Positions 7,310 to 15,667 of a stretch of DNA of 55,210 bases are shown one piece after another. Both the position numbers and the translations under genes were made by a program. Below the pieces are notes generated by a model. The model saw only the letters and a program-made list of their open reading frames with translations. It searched no databases and was not told the origin of the DNA. Origin of the DNA: Nitrospinae bacterium AH_259_B05_G02_I21 (GTDB lineage: Bacteria; JADFOP01); assembly GCA_027717595.1 (NCBI GenBank), contig JALLOF010000007.1:1-55210 (forward strand), read 5' to 3'. The stretch's first letter is position 1; each line of letters begins with the position of its first letter.

Positions 7310-9097
7310 TCAGTTGTAACGGAACCCGCCCACAACATTGAGCCGGTTCGTTTTGAACTCGCCAGGGAGTGGCGGGAAAGGCGAGGCTCGGCGCATGGCG
7401 TCCTTCGCTCCCCTATCGAGCACGACGTAGCCGGACGCTGCAATGATCTTTACTCGCGACACCGACCCGTCCCGCTCAATGGAGAACTCGACGTTCACTT
7501 TGCCCCTAAGGCCTGGCTCCGCATCGTCGGGATAGCGCCACACCTCGAGGATGCGACGCTTCACCGCCTCCAGATACTCCTTGAAGCGCGGATCATCGCT
7601 GTTCAGAGGAACTGTGATCTCGTCTTGGAATTCAGCCGGCGCCGAGCCTACGGGGCCGAACTCCTTGACGTCACCGAACGAGACAGGTTGGGGGGCGTCT
7701 GGGCCGACCTCGCCGCCCAGGCGGGCTTCAACCGTTTGGGCCGTTCTACGCTCATCCACCGGGCGCGTGCTAATGCCGGCCGCTTCGGCCGCTGCCACCA
7801 CCTTCGATGAGAGCGGGGTCGCCGACTCCGGGGCAGACTCCGAGACCACGGAGGCCACCTGCCCGAGCACTTTGGGGGCTGGAGCGCGGCTTTGCGGCAG
7901 CTGCGGGGGAGCCGTGGGTGCTGCCAGGCGGTCGCTCACAAGGAATTCCTTGGGAAAGGAATCCGCGAGCCGTGAGGCACGCCCCTCGGTATCGGGAACG
8001 ATTGGGACGTCGACCGCAAGCACCTTGGGCCGGGTCGCCTTCGGGGCCTGTTGGCTAACGGTATGGGCGAGGCTTGTGACCTGTGGGGAGGTCTCAGGCA
8101 GCAGAAGCGGCTTTGTCGGTGAGGTGACCTCAGCCGTAACCTCGGTCGGCAGCCGAGAAGGACTGGTCTTGGGCCTTACGGCTTCGAGTCGTGCCGCCTC
8201 AACCTTCGGAACGGCCGGAGCCGCCGGGGTCCGGACCTTGGGTTGGGTCGCCTTGGCGACGAGCATCTTCTTCGGCGAGACATAGGACTTCTTGGGGGTC
8301 GGCCGCCGCACAGGACGGGGCGCGGGCCTGGGGCCCCGGGCCTTCACGACTTTGCGGGTCCGCTTGGTTGTCTTTTCGGTTTCGGCCTTCTTCTTTCGCT
8401 TTTCGATTTTTTTCGCCGGAGGCGGGGTGTCAAGAAGGCGAACCTGGACCGGGGGCTTTTTCTCCGGCTCTTGGAGCATCGCCAGGTTGATCAGCGGAAG
8501 AAAGAGGAGCAGGTGGATGATCGTGGAGGCTAAGACGTAGCCCCGAACCTTCTGGCGGCGCTCGAGGAGGTCCTCCTCGGTGATAATCAGGACAGCCCGG
8601 TCGGCCTCATCGAGGATGCGGCGTTTCTTAAGACGCCTTACGTGAGACTCGACAATACCGGTTACGGCCCCCCATGCCCCCCGCCATAACTCCCGCACAA
8701 CACCGGTGACCGTGGGAACTCTCCGAGCCCTGAGGCCGGCGACTCCCCCTGTGATGGGAACCTTCGGCGTGGAAGACGCCTCGGGAGGGTCTCCGGCGGC
8801 GAGAGCGGCGGCTGGAACTTTCCGCTCGGGCTCCGGCTCACCTGCAGGATCCGCCTCAGCTTCGAGCGCTTCTACCTCGACGGCCTCCTCCGGCTCTTGC
8901 AGGGGGGCCTCGCTCGGCTCGTCATCGGACGAAGGCTCCTCCTCGCCAGGCGGAACATGCAGCTGCGCTTCGCGCTCTTGCAGCTTTTTTCGAGCCCTTC
9001 GCCTGCGAATCCGCGCTGCAAGTCTGGGGGGCAAGCTCCCAAGCTTGTCCTCGGATGGGGTCTGCTCTTCTTTGCCTGATCGATGGGACTCTGTCAT
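7310..9097 (-). CDS. tonB: TonB-family energy transducer with a long N-terminal cytoplasmic domain
   Basis: A 595-residue protein. Residues 1-184 are a hydrophilic domain that should be cytoplasmic: an Arg-rich patch (ARIRRRRARKK), an acidic Pro/Glu-rich segment (50-95) and a basic stretch before the membrane. The single membrane helix (about 186-206, VLASTIIHLLLFLPLINLA) keeps the S-x3-H spacing (S191/H195) of E. coli TonB S16/H20, which contacts ExbB/ExbD. A Pro/Lys/Ala-rich periplasmic spacer runs to about 490. The TonB C-terminal domain follows, with LEAVKRRILEVWRYP, GKVNVEFSIERDGSV and DAMRRASPFPPLP. Typical TonB has only about 12 residues before the membrane. It is followed by the repeat-protein gene at 28 bases and preceded by the coiled-coil protein gene. 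Confidence 0.85.
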   Translation of the reverse strand: MTESHRSGKEEQTPSEDKLGSLPPRLAARIRRRRARKKLQEREAQLHVPPGEEEPSSDDEPSEAPLQEPEEAVEVEALEAEADPAGEPEPERKVPAAALAAGDPPEASSTPKVPITGGVAGLRARRVPTVTGVVRELWRGAWGAVTGIVESHVRRLKKRRILDEADRAVLIITEEDLLERRQKVRGYVLASTIIHLLLFLPLINLAMLQEPEKKPPVQVRLLDTPPPAKKIEKRKKKAETEKTTKRTRKVVKARGPRPAPRPVRRPTPKKSYVSPKKMLVAKATQPKVRTPAAPAVPKVEAARLEAVRPKTSPSRLPTEVTAEVTSPTKPLLLPETSPQVTSLAHTVSQQAPKATRPKVLAVDVPIVPDTEGRASRLADSFPKEFLVSDRLAAPTAPPQLPQSRAPAPKVLGQVASVVSESAPESATPLSSKVVAAAEAAGISTRPVDERRTAQTVEARLGGEVGPDAPQPVSFGDVKEFGPVGSAPAEFQDEITVPLNSDDPRFKEYLEAVKRRILEVWRYPDDAEPGLRGKVNVEFSIERDGSVSRVKIIAASGYVVLDRGAKDAMRRASPFPPLPGEFKTNRLNVVGGFRYN

Positions 9098-9220
9098 TAC
9101 CGTACCAGCAGGTCTGACGTCTCAACGGGTTGGATTTCCCGCATCCAAGGGGCCCGAAACCGCATCGGCCCGTTGGGTCGCGGGGCCGCTAGCTGACGTT
9201 CACCCTCCTTCTCTAGGGGC

Positions 9221-9718
9221 TTATTCCGTCCGAAGTTGATAGTGACCCTCGATGAGCTTGCCGCCTTCACGATGCGGGGGTATCCAGATGTACTCACGGA
9301 CAACGGCCCCGCTCTCGGTGGGCCCCACCACCGGAGGCCGTTGCCGGCTATCGGTCTTCACAGCCCCCTCAGGTTGGGCAAGCCTTGCGCGGCTCATCTC
9401 GCGATCGTCCCTTTGTACCTTCGTCCATTCGGCCTTCACCCGCTCCCTCAGCGCATTGAGCTTCAGCCCGAGGAGGTCGCGTCGGCGCTCTTCCTCACGA
9501 ATCGCCCGCTTGAGCTCAGCTATCTTATCGGGAGGTTCTTCGGCCTCTGAAGTTTGATCGGTCCCGTCCGGCTTGACCACAACAACCTGTTGAGAACGGT
9601 GCTCCCGCTCGACAAAAGATGAATCAGCGGCTAGGGCGTGCGCAAGACCACCCGTCATAAAGCCCACCGTCAGCACGCCTACCGTCCACGCTCGGCCCAG
9701 CACCGTTATGGGCCCCAT
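9221..9718 (-). CDS. periplasmic coiled-coil protein of unknown function
   Basis: A 165-residue protein with a signal peptide (residues 1-31, ending in AHALAA), then a charged region with a coiled-coil-like stretch at about 62-100 (IAELKRAIREEERRRDLLGL and following). The end carries the motif YIWIPPHREGGKLIEGHYQL, similar to the W-x-P-x-H ... G-H-Y pattern of small envelope proteins of unknown function. I do not recognise a named family. It lies between the glycine-zipper lipoprotein and tonB on the same strand (18 and 123 bases away), so a role with the TonB system is inferred from position only. Confidence 0.65.
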   Translation of the reverse strand: MGPITVLGRAWTVGVLTVGFMTGGLAHALAADSSFVEREHRSQQVVVVKPDGTDQTSEAEEPPDKIAELKRAIREEERRRDLLGLKLNALRERVKAEWTKVQRDDREMSRARLAQPEGAVKTDSRQRPPVVGPTESGAVVREYIWIPPHREGGKLIEGHYQLRTE

Positions 9719-9736
9719 GAGCTTCCCCTTGACGAC

Positions 9737-10462
9737 TCACCTCGTGAAGGTGATCTGGCGCTCCAGTTCCGCCCGCTCCTCCTCGAGCTCCTTAATCTGT
9801 TGGTCCAGTTCCCGCTGAAGGTCCAGGTTGTCGATGCGCCTGGCGAGATCCAGCTCTTCCTTGAGGTCCCCAATCTTCTGCCCCACGACCTTGAGTCGTT
9901 CTTGCTTATCGGTCAGGGTCGGGTAATCTCGGGCAACCCGCGTGCTGAGCTCAGACGAGGTAGGGGTAGATGGTAAGGCGCCCTGCGTCCCCTGGCGCTC
10001 AGCTCTCAAGCGAGCTAGCTCTTCCTCAAGCTGGCGCTGCTTCTCCCGTGCGATCTCAAGCTCCAGCTGCCGCTGGCGCTCTTGCTCTGCCTGGAGCTGT
10101 TGCTCCCGCGCCACCGTCGAGCCGCCCACGGTGGGACCCGGAACCCCAGGGCTCCCATAGGTGCCGAGCTGGCCCTGACGATACCGCTGCTGCTCCGCCA
10201 GGCGGCGCTGCTTGGCCGCCTCAGCCTCGACGACTTGGCCCATCAGCGCGCCGCCAAGGGCGCCGACTCCGGCCCCAAGGAGCGCTCCCGTCCCGGCCTT
10301 CCCTGTCGCGCTCCCGATAAGCGCTCCCGTCCCAGCTCCAAGCAGGGCGCCTCCCACGGTTGTCTTCTCCGTCGTAGTCAGCTCCCGCCCGGCACATCCC
10401 GACGCAAGAAGCATTACGGCGATGGCCAGCAAGGCGCTGATCCGATTCATCTCTATTCTCAT
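9737..10462 (-). CDS. glycine-zipper lipoprotein with long coiled coil, head of the tonB operon
   Basis: A 241-residue predicted lipoprotein. ATG 10462 has GGGAG at 8 bases; an ATG at 10450 is the alternative. The signal peptide ends in the lipobox LLASGC. Residues about 35-75 are a glycine zipper (GGALLGAGTGALIGSATGKA, GAGVGALGGALMG). After a Pro/Gly linker comes a Gln/Glu/Arg-rich coiled coil (about 115-155) and a second helical region at the C-terminus (KIGDLKEELDLARRI, ELEEERAELERQI). Overall plan matches the lipoprotein at 2471-3328. It is the first gene after the promoter at 10535-10563 and precedes the coiled-coil protein, tonB and the repeat protein. Confidence 0.75.
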   Translation of the reverse strand: MRIEMNRISALLAIAVMLLASGCAGRELTTTEKTTVGGALLGAGTGALIGSATGKAGTGALLGAGVGALGGALMGQVVEAEAAKQRRLAEQQRYRQGQLGTYGSPGVPGPTVGGSTVAREQQLQAEQERQRQLELEIAREKQRQLEEELARLRAERQGTQGALPSTPTSSELSTRVARDYPTLTDKQERLKVVGQKIGDLKEELDLARRIDNLDLQRELDQQIKELEEERAELERQITFTR

Positions 10463-10534
10463 GGCTTCGACTCCCTCGGCGTACGCCCACAACGAGGACC
10501 ATCCCTGAGGTTCCCCGGGGGCCTGATTTATGTC

Positions 10535-10563
10535 ATCCTACGGCCTTGCCAAGCTAATGTCAA
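10535..10563 (-). promoter_or_regulatory. sigma70-type promoter of the tonB/repeat-protein operon
   Basis: On the minus strand: TTGACA (10558-10563), a 17-base spacer and TAGGAT (10535-10540), about 70 bases upstream of the lipoprotein start. It is the only convincing promoter found upstream of the four-gene operon. Confidence 0.65.
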
Positions 10564-10855
10564 GGCTATTCACCCCCATAGCCTTTATAAAACAATCAAT
10601 ATATCAATAGGTTATCATAACTTTCCTCTTGCGGTCCCGAGCCATTCACTCGCCCCTCACTTCTATTAGACATCGAAGCTGCCCCACAGGTTGAACCTTC
10701 AGCCCGAAGAAGCCATCCAATCGGCCATCTCGGCGACATGGCGGATCGCTCGGCCGAGCCGCTTCGCTCGACTACAGACCAGGCCCTATCGCGTGGCGAG
10801 AAGCCGCCACATCTCCATATTTTCCCCCCTCATTCTTGACGATTAGCTTTTACCA
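10564..10855. other. intergenic stretch between divergent operons
   Basis: About 290 bases with an AT-rich part (10580-10630) followed by GC-rich sequence. I see no ORF, tRNA-like cloverleaf or strong hairpin; it probably holds only the upstream regions of the two divergent promoters. Confidence 0.4.
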
Positions 10856-10884
10856 TTGACTTTTATCCCGGGGGCCGCTATAAA
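10856..10884 (+). promoter_or_regulatory. sigma70-type promoter for the AsmA-like gene
   Basis: TTGACT (10856-10861), 17-base spacer, TATAAA (10879-10884). An inverted repeat GCGGT/ACCGC (10891-10906) overlaps the expected start of transcription. The gene begins about 110 bases downstream. Confidence 0.65.
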
Positions 10885-10996
10885 TTCTCAGCGGTTACGC
10901 TACCGCGTAAGCACCGCCCGCGCCTGCACTTTGTGTTGGGGGACAAGCCGCACCAATCCTTAACATCACAGGGTCCTCTCCCATCCCGGAACGTTC

Positions 10997-13900
10997 ATGC
11001 GACGACTGAGAAAAATTGCCCTTTTATCAGGCGCCTTCATCGTCATCCTGGTGCTCGTCGTCGCCACAATCGCCTACGTCCTCTTCGACGCCGAACGTTA
11101 CAAGGAAGCCATCGAGACTCGATTGTCGGAAGTCACCGGGATGGAGGTCACGATCAAGCACCTCAGCCTTGGGATCCTCCGCGGTGTTGCCTTCGAGGGC
11201 CGCGACATCATCCTCCGAGACCCTCGCCATCCGAACCCTCACGTGACCATCGAGAGGGTGAGCCTGGGCCTAAAGACCAGGCCCTTGCTCAGCAAACAGG
11301 TCATCATCAAAAGACTCAACTTCAAGCGGCCCGTCGTGCAGGTCGCCATTGTCCCAGACTCCAAGGTGATCGAGGTCAAGTCGTTGCTCACGAAGCTGCT
11401 GAGGGTCGCCTCCCAGGCGATCGAGCAGGGGTTTTTCCTCGAGGCCCGATCGATGTCAATTCAAGCGGGTCGGGTGATCTTCTACGACGGGATGGACCAC
11501 GAAACCGTCCTGGCCGACCTGAGGAACCTGAAAGCGAACCTCTCGGGGCTCAAGGTCAGAGCCCCCACCCGCTTCGCCCTGACCGGCCAACTCCTCTTCA
11601 AGGGCAACGCCATGCCCTTCTCCTTCCGCGGGGCGACCAACGATCTGCCGACCCGCTTTGACCCCGCTCTTGTGGCCATCGAGGGAACGGGGCGGATGCA
11701 GAACGTCCAGGGCCAATTGGCCAAAAGCTACTTGATGCCCGAGGGGCCGGTGCAAGCCTTGGAGGGGACGTTCGACATCAGCACGCATTTTCGGGGCAAC
11801 CTCGGAGGGGCCATTGACGCCGAGGGCGACATAAAATTCACTTCCCTCTACATCGATTATCCGAAGCTCTTCAAGGCCCCCCTGCGAGCCGATGAGGGGA
11901 CCATCAAGTACGCCCTCACATTCAAGGACGATGCCCTGATGGTGCGGCGTTTTGAAATCGCCTCGAAAGAGACGGCCTTCAAGGGCTCGTTTATGATTGA
12001 TCACATCACCTCCGGCCACGGTCGGCTCACGGGCGAGCTTTCCACAACCGCCCTGTCGGTCGAGAGCATCGTCCAGCTACTTCCGCCCAGCGCCTCGCCA
12101 AGGGTGAAAGGGCTGGTCGAATCGATGAAGCCCTCTGGCCAGATGGAAGTCAAGCGTCTGGAGGCCAGCGGGCCCTTCCAGACCCTGCAGTCGGATGAAG
12201 AGCTCGGGCCCATCGTGACGGCTTCGGCAGACTTCGTGCTGAAAAACCTCGGCCTGACCTTCGGGCCCAACATCCCTCCGTTCAAAAACTGGGAGGGGGA
12301 GATAAGCTACAACGGCCGGGACATCACCTTTAAAGAAGTCGGTGGGCGGATAGGGGAAGAGAGCCGGATCGAGACCCTGAACGGGACCATCAAGGACATC
12401 GCCGGGGAGAACCCCACCGCCAATCTGACCGTTGTCACCCACCTTCGGGCGAGCGACTTTGGCAAGTACATCCAACGCTGGCTCAACCGAAAACAATCGC
12501 CCATGCTATCGGAAGGGACCATCGTTAAAGGCGCCGTGCACACGGACCTCGCCCTCGTCGGCCCACTCAAACCTCTCTCCCACCTGAACGTTTCAGGAGT
12601 GATTACCCTCGACAACATCTCCATCACCGACCCTGCGTCAAAACTGACCGTGGAAAATATTACGGGAGTCCTGCGGGCCAGGGGCGACCGGATCGACATC
12701 GAAAACCTCACCCTCGTCTCCAAGGACCGTCCCATTCACCTCACCGGGCAGGTGCTCAACCACATGGGAGACGTTGTCACGTTCGAGGGCGTAACGGTTG
12801 ATCTGGGAGATGAGCTCCCGAAGTTGGCGGGCTTGCGCGGAAGCCTCGATAAACTGAACCACGTGTTTGCCATTGAGGCCAGCCAACCCATCGCTTACGA
12901 CGATGCGCTCCTGAAAACCTTCCAGGCCCGCATCACAGACCTTAACTCAGCTCCCCTGCTCGAGCTTTCCTTCCAGGGATCGCTGACCGCAAGCCAAGTG
13001 TACCAATTAGCCACCTTCGCCTCAGCCGCCCCCGAGCGCAACCCCCTCCTTCAAGCGCTCAGCGGAGCCTCCGGGAACGTTGAGGTGGCCTTCAACGCCT
13101 CCGGTCCCCTTCGGAAAGAGCCCGGGGCGACCTGGACGGCCCAGCTTTCCTTTGACCAAATGACCTTCGCTCAGACTCATTACCTGGGCCGGCTTCGTTC
13201 CCTGACAGGCCAGCTAACGCTGAACCCCAGCACCCTAACCGTCACTGCCCTCACCGCATCCGCCGGATCCTCGGAGGTTACTCTACGAGGTTCGATCCAA
13301 GGCTACCTGGCCGAGGAGCCCAACGCCACCCTCACCGTTGAGACCTCGGGCCTCGAGGTCACCGATGCCATGGGCTTTTTGCCCTTCGACGAGGATCTGC
13401 CTGACGCACGGGGAACCGTAAAGGGAATTATCGCGGCCTCAGGCCCCCTGCTCACGCGCCCAGAAGCCGCCCTGTATGAAGGATCGCTGAACATCACCAA
13501 CGGGCATCTCGACTTGAACCGGCTTCCTCCATTCGAAGACATATCCGCCCGGCTGGCACTCCGCCAGGGCGAAGCGGAGGTCGAAGAGGCCCGCTTTCTC
13601 GTGATGGGCTCACCGACCACTTTGACGGCCCTCATCAAGGGGTTCGCCGAGCCCGTCATCACGGTTCAATCCCACTCCGAGCGACTGGACTTCGACCAGT
13701 TGACCCCGCCGCGCCGCGACGGCGAAGTCCCCTTCATGAGGCTCCTTGACCGCGCGCTCGTTTTCAGCGAACGGTCCCTCGATAACGACTTTGTGCGCCG
13801 TGCAGAATGGAACCTCGATGTGGAGGTCGAGCAGGCGACGTATCAGCTGACAACCTTCGGCCCCATCAAGACCACCGCGACGCTGAAGGATGAAAGGCTT

Positions 13901-14704
13901 ACGGTGAAGCGGGCCGAAATCAACACCGATGTCGGCTTGATAGAGGGCACGGGATTCCTCAATTTCTCCGGGATCGAGCCGACGATCTTCGGCTTCAAGG
14001 GCGACCTCACAGATGGCGATGCCCGGCAAATCATCGGCTCCTTGGGACCCGGGTGGGACGTGGTCACAGGGTCGCTCAACGTCAACACAAGCATGAAGTG
14101 TCACGAGGAGGGCGTCGTCAGAGGGTTGCTCGGATGCCTCCAGGGACACATAATAGTCCGCCTGAACGACGGGCACGTCCGAAAGACGGGCATCATCGAG
14201 CCGCTGGCCGAGAAGCTCAACTTTTCCAAGAGCTTCAAGCGCCGGAGGGAAGATACCGTGCCGATTATGCGCTATCACACCATCACGGGGGATTTCGCCC
14301 TGCAGGACGGCCTCCTCATCACCAACAATTTCGCCATCGACGGCTCCAAGATTAAGATTGCCACCGACGGCCAAATCAACCTATTCCACGACACCATGGA
14401 CCTCAAGGTGAGCGTGCTGACCTTCAACGCGATCAACCAGATCGCCCACAGGATCCCCATTGTCAATTTCTTTGCCGAGGACGACAAAAGCCTCGTGGCA
14501 AGCTACTACGAGGTCTCGGGCGGGGTCGATGAGCCCGATGTCATTTCCATTCCCAACAAGTCCATGGAAATGGTTCTTATACGGACGTTCCACAAAATCT
14601 TCCGCGTGCCGGAGCGGATTATCAAAGCCCCGATCGATCTGCTGTACCAATTGCCCCCACCCGCTGAGAGGACTAAAAAAGCCTCATCCCCATCCGAAGA
14701 TTAA
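10997..14704 (+). CDS. very large AsmA/YhdP-like inner-membrane-anchored protein
   Basis: A 1235-residue protein with one N-terminal membrane helix (about 7-29, IALLSGAFIVILVLVVATIA), then YKEAIETRLSEVTGMEVTI, which is the typical AsmA start. The rest is long, repetitive beta-rich sequence with many LTGxL, GxFxxxxI and VKGxxxxxGxL patterns. The last 300 residues resemble the C-terminal region shared by YhdP/TamB/AsmA proteins (DGHVRKTGIIEPLAEKLNFS, FAIDGSKIKIATDGQINL). These proteins span the periplasm as grooved beta structures and are implicated in phospholipid transport to the outer membrane. A Lys/Ser-rich tail follows. It is a single-gene unit with its own promoter. Which AsmA subfamily it belongs to is uncertain. 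Confidence 0.8.
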   Translation: MRRLRKIALLSGAFIVILVLVVATIAYVLFDAERYKEAIETRLSEVTGMEVTIKHLSLGILRGVAFEGRDIILRDPRHPNPHVTIERVSLGLKTRPLLSKQVIIKRLNFKRPVVQVAIVPDSKVIEVKSLLTKLLRVASQAIEQGFFLEARSMSIQAGRVIFYDGMDHETVLADLRNLKANLSGLKVRAPTRFALTGQLLFKGNAMPFSFRGATNDLPTRFDPALVAIEGTGRMQNVQGQLAKSYLMPEGPVQALEGTFDISTHFRGNLGGAIDAEGDIKFTSLYIDYPKLFKAPLRADEGTIKYALTFKDDALMVRRFEIASKETAFKGSFMIDHITSGHGRLTGELSTTALSVESIVQLLPPSASPRVKGLVESMKPSGQMEVKRLEASGPFQTLQSDEELGPIVTASADFVLKNLGLTFGPNIPPFKNWEGEISYNGRDITFKEVGGRIGEESRIETLNGTIKDIAGENPTANLTVVTHLRASDFGKYIQRWLNRKQSPMLSEGTIVKGAVHTDLALVGPLKPLSHLNVSGVITLDNISITDPASKLTVENITGVLRARGDRIDIENLTLVSKDRPIHLTGQVLNHMGDVVTFEGVTVDLGDELPKLAGLRGSLDKLNHVFAIEASQPIAYDDALLKTFQARITDLNSAPLLELSFQGSLTASQVYQLATFASAAPERNPLLQALSGASGNVEVAFNASGPLRKEPGATWTAQLSFDQMTFAQTHYLGRLRSLTGQLTLNPSTLTVTALTASAGSSEVTLRGSIQGYLAEEPNATLTVETSGLEVTDAMGFLPFDEDLPDARGTVKGIIAASGPLLTRPEAALYEGSLNITNGHLDLNRLPPFEDISARLALRQGEAEVEEARFLVMGSPTTLTALIKGFAEPVITVQSHSERLDFDQLTPPRRDGEVPFMRLLDRALVFSERSLDNDFVRRAEWNLDVEVEQATYQLTTFGPIKTTATLKDERLTVKRAEINTDVGLIEGTGFLNFSGIEPTIFGFKGDLTDGDARQIIGSLGPGWDVVTGSLNVNTSMKCHEEGVVRGLLGCLQGHIIVRLNDGHVRKTGIIEPLAEKLNFSKSFKRRREDTVPIMRYHTITGDFALQDGLLITNNFAIDGSKIKIATDGQINLFHDTMDLKVSVLTFNAINQIAHRIPIVNFFAEDDKSLVASYYEVSGGVDEPDVISIPNKSMEMVLIRTFHKIFRVPERIIKAPIDLLYQLPPPAERTKKASSPSED

Positions 14705-14840
14705 CCCACAATATTTTCTGAAATATCAGCAGCTTACAGGACAATAGTTATCAATGTGCATTAATGTTGTTTGAAGGGGGCGGGAAACCCTTTAGGCCCC
14801 ACCCTGCCCGGCATTGATAGGCTGATGAGGCCGGTGTGGC

Positions 14841-15635
14841 TCAGGTTCCGCTGAACTGGGGCTTTCGTTTCTCCAAAAAGGCCCGAACTCCTTCGTGGAT
14901 GTCTTTGGTCGCGGCCGTCTGCGCAAAGAGACTCGCCTCCAGATTGAGCCCCTCGTCCACCGTCATATTGAGGCCCCTGGTGACGCTCTCGAGGCTCGTG
15001 CGCACCGCGACGGGAGGTTTCTCGGCGATCAGGGCGGCGAGCGCCCTGGCTTCGCCCAAGAGGGCCTCGGGCGGGACGACGGCGTTTACGAGCCCGATCT
15101 CCAACGCCTCCTGGGCGGAAATCATCTCCCCGGTGAGAATCATCCTCAGCGCGCGCTTTCGGCCCACGAGGCGGGCAAGCCGCTGGGTGCCGCCAAAGCA
15201 CGGCGGGAACCCGAGGTTGACCTCAGGCTGGCCGAAGCGGGCCGTCTCGCTGGCAATGGCCAGGGGCACGGCCTCGGTCAACTCACAGCCCGCCCCCAGG
15301 GCGTAGCCGTTCACGGCCGCGATGATGGGCTTTGGGAAGTGCTCCATCCGGGCCAACAACCGCTGCCCCCGCCGAACGAACTCCCGCAGCGACGGTTCGA
15401 CCCCGGCCTTGATGCTCTCGTAAAACTCACCGATGTCCCCCCCGGCTATAAAGGCCTTCTCGCCGGCTCCGGTGATAATGAGCACGCGAACCTTGGGGTC
15501 GGGCTCGGCCCGATCTAGCAGCGCGGAGAGCTCATCCATGGTGGCATTCGTCATGGCGTTCATCTTCTCGGGCCGGTTAATGGTCATCAACCCAACTCCA
15601 TCGTCGGCCTCGAAGAGCACTGTTCCAGTAGTCAT
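14841..15635 (-). CDS. enoyl-CoA hydratase/isomerase (crotonase) family protein
   Basis: A 264-residue crotonase-fold enzyme. The oxyanion-hole loop is EKAFIAGGDIGEFYE, and GYALGAGCELTEA and FGQPEVNLGFPPCFGGTQRL supply the two glutamates that act in enoyl-CoA hydratases. The C-terminal helix ends VRAFLEKRKPQFSGT, where the second crotonase segment normally sits. It most likely hydrates trans-2-enoyl-CoA in fatty-acid or amino-acid breakdown, but crotonases cover many reactions and the substrate cannot be read from sequence. It begins 32 bases after the M16 peptidase gene, so it may be the last gene of that operon although the functions look unrelated. Downstream, a GGGGC/GCCCC hairpin (about 14777-14802) could act as a weak terminator. 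Confidence 0.9.
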   Translation of the reverse strand: MTTGTVLFEADDGVGLMTINRPEKMNAMTNATMDELSALLDRAEPDPKVRVLIITGAGEKAFIAGGDIGEFYESIKAGVEPSLREFVRRGQRLLARMEHFPKPIIAAVNGYALGAGCELTEAVPLAIASETARFGQPEVNLGFPPCFGGTQRLARLVGRKRALRMILTGEMISAQEALEIGLVNAVVPPEALLGEARALAALIAEKPPVAVRTSLESVTRGLNMTVDEGLNLEASLFAQTAATKDIHEGVRAFLEKRKPQFSGT

Positions 15636-15667
15636 AACGGCTTCCTCCTTACTAGCGCCGGGACCCC

